Positions 31,869 to 37,988 of a stretch of 37,988 nucleotides of DNA are shown here, piece by piece. A model generated the notes under the pieces. That model was not told where the DNA came from, ran no database searches, and saw only the letters and a list, made by a program, of their open reading frames with translations. The DNA is from Dokdonella sp. GTDB lineage: Bacteria > Pseudomonadota > Gammaproteobacteria > Xanthomonadales > Rhodanobacteraceae. Both the position numbers and the translations under genes were made by a program. The DNA is taken from positions 1-37,988 of the forward strand of contig JADJQH010000006.1 in NCBI GenBank assembly GCA_016712865.1, written 5' to 3'. Position 1 is the stretch's first letter. Every line of letters starts with the position of its first letter.

Positions 31869-31875
31869 CAAGGCC

Positions 31876-32034
31876 CTACGCAATCCCTTCTTCGACCGGC
31901 GGGGTCGCTCGTCCTCCATGACTCGCTTCATCGATAAAAGACATGACGGCGCGCTTGCAGTACGGACAAACCAATGTCGGTGTGCGGCGCACGGAGTAAA
32001 CGGGAGGATCGCTATGCGCGAATTGAGTTTCCAT
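31876..32034 (-). CDS. Small Cys-containing protein
   Basis: The 52-residue product (METQFAHSDPPVYSVRRTPT, LVCPYCKRAVMSFIDEASH) has one CPYC pair, suggesting half a zinc knuckle or a redox motif. I use the ATG at 32034 because it overlaps the previous stop by one base (TGATG), in line with the neighbours. It is the last small gene before the tnpB-RHH insertion. Function unknown. Confidence 0.6.
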   Translation of the reverse strand: METQFAHSDPPVYSVRRTPTLVCPYCKRAVMSFIDEASHGGRATPPVEEGIA

Positions 32035-32249
32035 CACAGCTTCTCGCAGTATTTGAGATTGCAAAGACAAGTCCCCTTCTGAAATAACATAATTCCGTAC
32101 TCTTCTGAGTGCATCGCCATGACTACGCCTTTCTCTCCAGCGAATTGCGCTTGCCTGCACTGACTTGAATAAGCAGAGGGCGGTGGGTTGAAAAGCACTC
32201 GATCGCCGTACTTGAATCGCTTGTCGGGTTGTAGGGGTTTGAAATTCAT
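32034..32249 (-). CDS. Small hypothetical phage protein, SH3-like
   Basis: The 71-residue product (MNFKPLQPDKRFKYGDRVLF, GEKGVVMAMHSEEYGIMLFQ) reads as a small beta barrel with a KOW/SH3-like KYGDRVLF...GEKGVVM pattern. Such proteins often bind nucleic acid. AAGG lies 6 bases before the ATG at 32249. It is translationally coupled to the next gene through a one-base overlap. Confidence 0.65.
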   Translation of the reverse strand: MNFKPLQPDKRFKYGDRVLFNPPPSAYSSQCRQAQFAGEKGVVMAMHSEEYGIMLFQKGTCLCNLKYCEKL

Positions 32250-32260
32250 ATCATGCCTTT

Positions 32261-32500
32261 TCAGAAAGGAGTTCCATCTATTTTTTGTCCGAGCAGATAA
32301 TAGCAAGTCCATGCCGCCGCTATCTTGCAATTGACGCTTAACACTGACAAATGATTACTGCACACATGCAGCGGCACGAAAGATTTAGGCCAGCATCCAG
32401 ACTCGCAAAGTTTCTCGTAGGCTTTCATGTGTTCAGGATTGTAAGGATCAAACCAATCTTCGAGTTTGATCATCACTTCGTCTTGTGTGTGCGATGTCAT
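32261..32500 (-). CDS. Small hypothetical phage protein
   Basis: The 79-residue product (MIKLEDWFDPYNPEHMKAYE, LCESGCWPKSFVPLHVCSNH, ending with IAAAWTCYYLLGQKIDG) starts within the end of the VRR-NUC gene (ATGA overlap). It has four Cys residues and an aromatic-rich body. I recognise no family. Its location in the early block suggests a takeover or anti-host function, unproven. Confidence 0.65.
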   Translation of the reverse strand: MTSHTQDEVMIKLEDWFDPYNPEHMKAYEKLCESGCWPKSFVPLHVCSNHLSVLSVNCKIAAAWTCYYLLGQKIDGTPF

Positions 32501-32853
32501 AATTCAATCCTCAGTGCGTTTTGAACGTCTTCAAATCGATAAGCAACAATAGCAATGCCGTTGCCATGGCGAACAGCGTCAAGAAATCGCTGTTGTGGTT
32601 TGGTTGGCTTCTTGCCTTTGCGCTTTACTTCAATCGCAAAGCAGCGACCATCCGATAACATGCCATGCAAGTCTGAATAGCCATCGTGGGCATCTTCAAA
32701 TCCAGGTATCGATAGCGTGTAGTTCCAGACCGGCTGATCTCCGTACTGCGCCATGCCACCGTTCACCCGGCAGAACCACGCCACAGCACCACGCGCAAGC
32801 AGCATCTTCAGGTAATCGATGATTTGCCGCTGGATCGTGCTTTCATAAAGCAT
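32497..32853 (-). CDS. VRR-NUC domain nuclease
   Basis: The 118-residue product is an intact VRR-NUC protein: MLYESTIQRQIIDYLKMLLA, FCRVNGGMAQYG, GYSDLHGMLSDGRCFAIEVK (catalytic Asp, Glu and Lys), then KGKKPTKPQQRFLDAVRHGN and GIAIVAYRFEDV. VRR-NUC enzymes cut branched or flapped DNA. It is a paralogue-like counterpart of the frameshifted gene at 27324-27765, with the same KPTK...Q layout. Confidence 0.9.
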   Translation of the reverse strand: MLYESTIQRQIIDYLKMLLARGAVAWFCRVNGGMAQYGDQPVWNYTLSIPGFEDAHDGYSDLHGMLSDGRCFAIEVKRKGKKPTKPQQRFLDAVRHGNGIAIVAYRFEDVQNALRIEL

Positions 32854-32854
32854 T

Positions 32855-33229
32855 TTATTTCACAACTGCGTTAGGTTCTGATTCTTTGAAAAAATCATCT
32901 TCAATTCCCATTCCGTCAACATATCCATCAAAATCGAAAAGACTAATAGTCTCTTTTGCTATTGCCTTTATAGAATTAATAACATCAGAACAACCTATTA
33001 ATTCCAACTCTTTTGTTGGAGCTATTGTACAACAGCAAGATTTTGAATCATAAAAAATACTATCAATGTAGCGCGTTAGCCTAGCAACAGATAATTCACA
33101 GCAAAAAGATACCATTTCCTTGATTTCATATGCAACCCCATATCTGGATTGTATTGGAATTCCAAATACTATTAATTCACTTGGATGAATTTGTGTAATC
33201 TTGTCGTAATCACAAGAGCGTGTCTTCAT
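32855..33229 (-). CDS. AT-rich orphan protein with Cys cluster
   Basis: The 124-residue product (MKTRSCDYDKITQIHPSELI; YIDSIFYDSKSCCCTIAPTK; FDFDGYVDGMGIEDDFFKES) is acidic at its C-terminus and has a CCC cluster. The gene is markedly more AT-rich than its neighbours, suggesting recent acquisition (a moron). It starts directly after the preceding stop and ends one base before the VRR-NUC start, so it is expressed with the block. No family recognised. Confidence 0.65.
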   Translation of the reverse strand: MKTRSCDYDKITQIHPSELIVFGIPIQSRYGVAYEIKEMVSFCCELSVARLTRYIDSIFYDSKSCCCTIAPTKELELIGCSDVINSIKAIAKETISLFDFDGYVDGMGIEDDFFKESEPNAVVK

Positions 33230-33430
33230 TTATCTGTCCTCTATTACAGTTGAATAAGCAGTCGCCATCACTTCAGGATCATTGCCACGTAGCAACGCCT
33301 CGGCGACAAGCGAGACCTGCATCGGCCATGTCTCGGCGCTCCAGGCGTTGCGGATCGCCGCGCCCTTCATCGCCGCCTTGAGCGCCTGAGGGAACCCAGC
33401 GAACGCCACGCGAGCGGTTTCAGGATTCAT
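33230..33430 (-). CDS. Small helical phage protein
   Basis: The 66-residue product (MNPETARVAFAGFPQALKAA, MQVSLVAEALLRGNDPEVMA) is all helical. I use the ATG at 33430 because it overlaps the primase stop by four bases (ATGA). Several other starts would need a much longer overlap. It may be a small replication accessory; this is positional inference. Confidence 0.6.
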   Translation of the reverse strand: MNPETARVAFAGFPQALKAAMKGAAIRNAWSAETWPMQVSLVAEALLRGNDPEVMATAYSTVIEDR

Positions 33431-36114
33431 TCCGGGCACCAGTCATCGGCGATGTCTTGCGGGGAGTGCGGGGAGTGCGTGGTTTGTTTCAACTCTATAG
33501 ACCCATTTGGCAGTATTATTTTTACACTATCATTTTTACAACTGCCAATTCCTTGCGTGGGGTATAGATCACTCCCCGCACTCCCCGCACTCCCCGCAGA
33601 AATAGTAGATCGAACGACTCTCCATAAAGCAGTTTTCCGATGCTCATCCTCTCCCCTAACAATACGTAAACCACTGGAAACCCTACCCTTATACTTGGTC
33701 AGCCACTTACCAAGTCGCCTTGGGTCAACTTTATCCGGGTCTCGGCGGCTTCCGGCGATTTCCAGCAGAGCTAGCAGCAAATCATCCCTTGCAATGCCAC
33801 AAACTTCGTTTGTGGTCACGACTCGTTCACCAATACTGTCATGCCATAGCGGCAATATTGAATGCAGCGATGCCATAACGGGGTCGTCTTCTTCGAGTGC
33901 AGCACGCGATAAGCATGGATCGGCCTCCCCCAACCAGACCAAGGCACTACGTATTAACCCTGACCATTCCTCGAAACTACCGTAGGGCTGGATCGGTTGC
34001 GCGGGCTTTCCCGCCACAATATAGGCGCGGAGGATCGTCAAGGCGGCGCCCAATAGATCTTGGCGATGCTCTGGAACCCAATCGTTGAGGTTGCGGCTAA
34101 ACGTGCGGGCGTCGGGTCGTTCACAGCCAGGATCAATCCGGCAGATCAGCACACGGCGCACCATATCGCCCAAGAATTGCAGGTTGTTACCGGTGGCGAA
34201 GAGGGTCAGGTTGCAGGGCATTTCCGGCGATTCTGATTTGCCTAGGATGCGCGGGTTGCAGACCGGCTCGGTCAGCATGGAATTCAGCAGTTGCCCGCCA
34301 ACAGGGCGCTCGATATTGTCCAGGTTCATCATGGAGACGCCGGCCAGCAGCAGGCTACCTAGTCGCTTCTCGTCTTCCGCCTCATCCTTGCCTTGACTGA
34401 GTAGAGGTGCCGGTCTCCCTGTGGCAATCAGCGCGGCGATTTTCACCAGGAGGCCCTTGCCGCTCCCCATCACCGGCGCATCGAAGGCAAACAATGGTGC
34501 GGTGCGTAGTGATCGCCGCACAACGGCGGTGAGAGTCGCTGCCAGCGCGATGCTGATACCCGTGGCAGGGTCGGCGAACTGGAACTCGCTGTAGGGCGTT
34601 TTGAGCGTCTCTAGCGCCGCCAGAGCATCAGCGCGGGTTGGCGCATCCGGCACATGCAGCGGCTGCCCTGCATAGTCTACGTACAGACCGGACGGCGGGT
34701 CATAGCCGCTATTGCTCAGCAGCGTCCCATCCCGACGAAGCGTTGGGCATTCGATGATGCCAGTCAGCACCGGTGCCCGCCATTGGCCGACTTTCGATAG
34801 ATAGGTGGCCGCATACTGGATAGGTGGGTCGATTGATTTCCAGGCTTGCTCCCGCTCTTGCCATCGCTTCCAGCTCGATACCGTGGCGAACCGCTCGGTC
34901 AGCCAATGCGCGGTAATCTCGCAGAGCCGCAATGCTCCTAGCGGCAAACCGTCCATCGAATCTTTCCCGGCCTGGAAATCATGCCGCACCACGCGAACAA
35001 GGTTTCCTGATCGTTGATACACACCACCGCCAAAGATCAACTCGGATTCCGCTTGGCGAACCACGCGCGGCATGTCCCCGGATCGAACCTCGATCAAGCC
35101 AATTCGGCCTATCGCTGCTTCTATTTGAGCCTTGACTCGATCTCCGCCATGAATCCAGTTGGCTAGGTCATTGAAGTCGGTCGGCTTCTCGACCTCGTAC
35201 CGCTGGCTATCCCGTTGTCGTAGCGATGCCATTGCCGCTTTGCGTTGGGATTTGCTGGGGTCTAGTCCAACATCTTCCAGAACCTCGGCATCGCATGGCG
35301 TCAGGAAGTCAGGGACACACCAGCCGGCCCCGCCAGTCAGCGCGTAGGCCGCTGCTTTAGCCTTCTCTTGCCCGGTATTTCCGCCAGACTTGTGTGCGTC
35401 GTTGTCCCGCAGATCAGCATCCTTAGCCTTGGATATGCGCCACGGATTTCCAGCGCAACTTGCTCCAAGTTTCCGGCATCGATGCATACCACCACCGGAA
35501 GTCCAGTCAGTTCGTGCAGACTCGCGCCGGTGGCGTAGCCCTCGCACAGCAGCGCCACTCGCGCACGCGACAAGGTGCCAATAATGAAAAACGCGCCTTG
35601 CTTCTCGCCGTCCTTGAGTAGCAGCTTGTCCTTGCCGTCATCGGTCGGCGTTGGCAGGATGAATTGCAGGGTTTTTCAGGTCTCCCCGCACATTGCGTAG
35701 CGGGATGGTTAGGGATTCTTTGTGCAGCCTGAGTCCGTGGGATTTGACGTGCTTTCGGACGAGGTAGGGATGGTCATTCGGTGCGGCCTTGGCATGGTCC
35801 CAAATCCACGCGGCTTTCTGTTCCGGGTCTCCGCGTGCTGTCTTTGGCGTGTCTCTCGGTCGTTGCCATCCTCGATCCATGGCCATGCCGAACAGTGTGC
35901 CGATCCCGACGCCGTTTTTTTTGAATGATTTCCAGACGGATTGTGCGTCACGTTCTTTGTGTGTTGCGCTTCCTTGTCCCCATTCGTTCCAGATTGAATA
36001 GCCGGATTCTCCCACCTCGGCCTTGATCGCCATGCCGGCCTTGACCCATTCCTCTCGGTTATCTGGGTTGAGGTAGGCCAGGGCATCTTGTATGTCTTGT
36101 TCTGTGTTTAACAT
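33427..36114 (-). CDS. Phage primase-helicase (PriCT-2, Toprim, P-loop ATPase), with two frame breaks
   Basis: Joining three frames gives one ~890-residue protein. Domain 1 is PriCT-2-like: MLNTEQDIQDALAYLNPDNR...GIGTLFGMAMDRGW. Domain 2 is Toprim: ARVALLCEGYATGASLHELT, then LRMLICGDNDAH with the DxD pair. Domain 3 is a P-loop ATPase with APVMGSGKGLLVKIAAL (Walker A) and GVSMMNLDNIERP. The shifts are an extra A near 35673-35677 and a missing G near 35403-35405, both in homopolymers; the middle frame still encodes a good Toprim domain. It primes and unwinds phage DNA. The C-terminus carries SAGSAGSAGS and HSPHSP from 9-base repeats. Confidence 0.85.
33459..33597. repeat. 20-base inverted repeat built of 9-base iterons around an AT-rich segment
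   Basis: GCGGGGAGTGCGGGGAGTGC at 33459-33478 is perfectly inverted at 33578-33597. Each arm is tandem 9-base units (AGTGCGGGG / ACTCCCCGC; two on the left, three on the right). The ~99 bases between are noticeably AT-rich. It lies inside the 3' end of the primase gene. Iterons flanking an AT-rich stretch in a replication gene are typical of phage or plasmid origins; a large RNA stem is the alternative. Confidence 0.55.
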
Positions 36115-36266
36115 GAGTGCTTTCTGTCCCGTTCCACGTCGCGGAATGCCTTGACCATCTCCCGAACGGCGGGCGCAAGTTCGCCGGGCACTGAAATCAT
36201 CTCCCGTGGCGGTCGGGTGGATTTGGGCCGTCCGCGTGTCTTTTCCTGAGTGGTTTCTTCGCGCAT
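36108..36266 (-). CDS. Small basic replication-region protein
   Basis: The 52-residue product (MREETTQEKTRGRPKSTRPP, REMISVPGELAPAVREMVKA) has an AT-hook-like RGRPKS patch followed by a strand and helix (ISVPGELAPAVREMVKAFRD) that resemble a short ribbon-helix-helix. It overlaps the primase start by seven bases. AT-hook/RHH microproteins in front of primase genes may be DNA-binding regulators or origin binders. I chose the internal ATG at 36266; the longer upstream start has no support. Confidence 0.65.
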   Translation of the reverse strand: MREETTQEKTRGRPKSTRPPREMISVPGELAPAVREMVKAFRDVERDRKHSC

Positions 36267-36348
36267 GATCGCCCCTTGTAGCGATTTTTTGATAGCGTAT
36301 TTTGATATAGAATGTAGCAAGAATCAAGGTTTACTGTGAATACATGAT

Positions 36349-37988
36349 TCATGGAGAAGACGGCTTCTTCGTCCACTCAGACCGAAGCCACGGGAAGACC
36401 GGCCTCAGTTGTGCCTCGCTGAATTGCTCTTTCAACTGCCACCAGACCCAGCCACGCTTGTATCCTTTTTCGCGGGCGATATTGAGCAAGCGGTTGTACT
36501 CATTCTTGACGCGGATTTTTTCAGTCGCCGGCCCGTTGCCGTCCAGCAGCACCAGATCGCCGGCCATGCTAACCGGTGGCAGGCGCTTCTCGCGTTCTTC
36601 CTGCTCTTGGCGGTCGCTACTGTACTCGCCTTGGCACTGTGGGCAGATGAGCCGGTCCCCGGCTGGCTTCAGGAAGTGCCCGCAGAACTTGCAACTGGCA
36701 TGGCTACACGCCGGGCAGATGATCAACTTGGCTTCCTTGGTGAACTCCGGGCTACTGCGGTCCATGCACTCAAACTTTCGCGCCATGAAGCGGTACTGTT
36801 CGACTATGCCGGGTTGCGTCGCAGCCACCCACCAGACCGAACCGGCCTCCCGTTCGACGAACAGCGCCCCACATCCAGGCAGGAAGCAGGCATGAGTATG
36901 TTCGACTTTACGCTTTTTTGATGCGCCTTCAAGCCTCCAAATGCGCTCAATGTGCGGTGGCCCGTGCTCCAAAATATTACCGGCATGGTCCAGGATAATT
37001 GCGCCGTTTTTGCCAGGTGCGGTACGCATTACGCGCCCGCACATTTGCAATTGAAGGGCTACCGATTTCGTCGGCCTAGCGAGAATGCAACATGACAGCT
37101 CTGGAAAATCAAATCCTTCCGTCAAAATTTGGCAATTGCTTACCACCTGAATATCGCCCTTCCGCCAAGCCGACTGAATCCCCTCGCGTTCCTGCGTGGA
37201 CATGGTGCCGTCCAGGTGCGCCGCTGGAATCCCTGCTGCCTTGAATTGCTCGACAATATGCTTGCTGTGCGCGATTGAAGCAGCAAAGACGATGGTCTTT
37301 TGCCCGACTGCCCATTCCTGCCAATGCTCGACAATATCTCCCACCAGTTCGGCATGGTCCATCGCTTCGCCTAGCGCGCCGTCCGCGTAATCCCCGCCGC
37401 GTACCTTCACCTTGGCCAGGTGCGGATTTGAGCTTTGCCGCCGCTTCCGGCGATGGTCCTAGACACGTTGGAGTCACCAGGGAAGCCGCCGTCAATCAAG
37501 TCAGGCACCGTGGCGACTTCCAGCAGATCGTGAAAAATCCCGTCCAGCCCTTTCCGTCAAGACGTTCCGGCGTGGCGGTCAATCCCAACACATAGGCATC
37601 AGGATAGTTCTTTAGAAGAGTCTGGTATTGTCCTCCACATACATGATGGGATTCGTCGACGATGATTAAATCAGCGGGAGGGTATTCCCGTCTAATCAGC
37701 GTCTGGATGCTGGCAATCCGCATCGGCGCATTTGGATTGCGCGAATGCGGATGTCCTGATAACACCACGTTGTAATCCCATATCCTAAAGCCCGCAGTTT
37801 CTCTGCGCATTGGTCAATCAATTCCCGGCGATGTGCGAGAAAAAGAACCCGGCGTTTCTTGGCTAGCGCGCTATGAATGATATGCGCGGCTATAATCGTT
37901 TTCCACTACCAGTTGGGGATACTAAACAAATCGACTTTTTCCTTGTCCCATCAGCGCCCGCGCTTCAGAGACTTTAGCGGCTTGATAT
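36349..37988 (-). CDS. DEAD/DEAH-type (DESHH) SF2 helicase, multiply frameshifted and running off the window
   Basis: The pieces in order are: Walker A VSPTGSGKTIIAAHIIHSAL (near 37900), FLAHRRELIDQCAEKLRALG, motif II LIIVDESHHVCG, motif III LGLTATPERLDG, then QKTIVFAASIAHSKHIVEQF and motif VI MCGRVMRTAPGKNGAIILD. A C-terminal zinc region follows (CPACSHASCKFCGHFLKP, CPQCQ). It is a RAD3/UvsW-like phage SF2 helicase. At least six one-base shifts (about 37421, 37481, 37548, 37775, 37900, 37938) break the N-terminal half; the last 353 codons (36349-37410) are open. The gene continues beyond the window or starts near its edge. Confidence 0.8.

Noticed and set aside
30541-32082. 513-codon plus-strand ORF antisense to tnpB
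   Set aside because: tnpB has all catalytic motifs, and the ORF runs across the palindrome, RHH gene and small genes without any domain.
35673-35678. Programmed frameshift in the primase gene at an A run
   Set aside because: The shift needed is +1 at five A residues with no proper slippery heptamer for -1. A second compensating indel lies 270 bases on, so homopolymer error or decay is simpler.

Overview
The window is most of a GC-rich temperate siphophage or prophage, probably from a beta- or gammaproteobacterium. This rests on the HK97-type head genes, a long tape measure, an H-NS-family gene at the left edge and IS605-type repeats of a proteobacterial style. Almost every phage gene is on the minus strand, so transcription runs from high to low coordinates. 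No integrase, CI-type repressor, tRNA, rRNA or CRISPR array is visible, so the lysogeny/integration end is either outside the window or absent.

Read in transcription order (right to left): 37988-31876 is a replication and early block. It holds a DESHH-box helicase, a small basic protein, a PriCT2/Toprim/P-loop primase-helicase, a VRR-NUC nuclease and several small genes joined by stop/start overlaps. At 31801-30295 an intact TnpB nuclease and a divergent ribbon-helix-helix (RHH) gene share a palindromic spacer. At 29810-26211 lie a cytosine-5 methyltransferase interrupted by a LAGLIDADG intein, a second VRR-NUC protein, an IscB remnant and a PD-(D/E)XK-like protein. At 26201-23683 is a lysis cassette: GH24 lysozyme, lipoprotein, secreted protein, holin-like proteins, spanin-like pair and an XhlA-like protein. 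At 23599-20168 is packaging: HNH, P27-type small terminase, large terminase. At 20159-14066 are head and connector genes: portal with a long repeat tail, ClpP-type protease, HK97 capsid, decoration, connectors, tail terminator. At 14027-1265 are the tail genes: tube, tape measure, a 1214-residue tail protein, a LamG-like protein and a hub-like protein. At 1-1230, on the plus strand, are an H-NS-like gene and an IS605-like element carrying an HNH endonuclease.

The most interesting layer is the mobile and nuclease cargo. (1) The HNH gene at 476-1165 sits between IS200/IS605-like ends. Its last ~25 codons look like a TnpB tail, so tnpB seems to have been replaced while the omega-RNA-like right end was kept. 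(2) A 30-base copy of that right end (28/30 identical) lies on the other strand beside the small terminase gene. (3) An intact TnpB is paired with an RHH gene across a long palindrome. (4) An N-terminal IscB fragment follows a structured leader that may be its omega RNA. (5) The methyltransferase intein sits immediately before the catalytic cysteine. The same DNA encodes a second conserved-looking protein in another frame, and the intein breaks that second frame in two.

Many single-base frameshifts, mostly in homopolymers, affect genes at about 20.3, 26.8, 27.4-27.7, 35.4-35.7 and 37.4-37.94 kb. They may be sequencing errors or real decay. The structural block from 1.3 to 20.1 kb reads cleanly.
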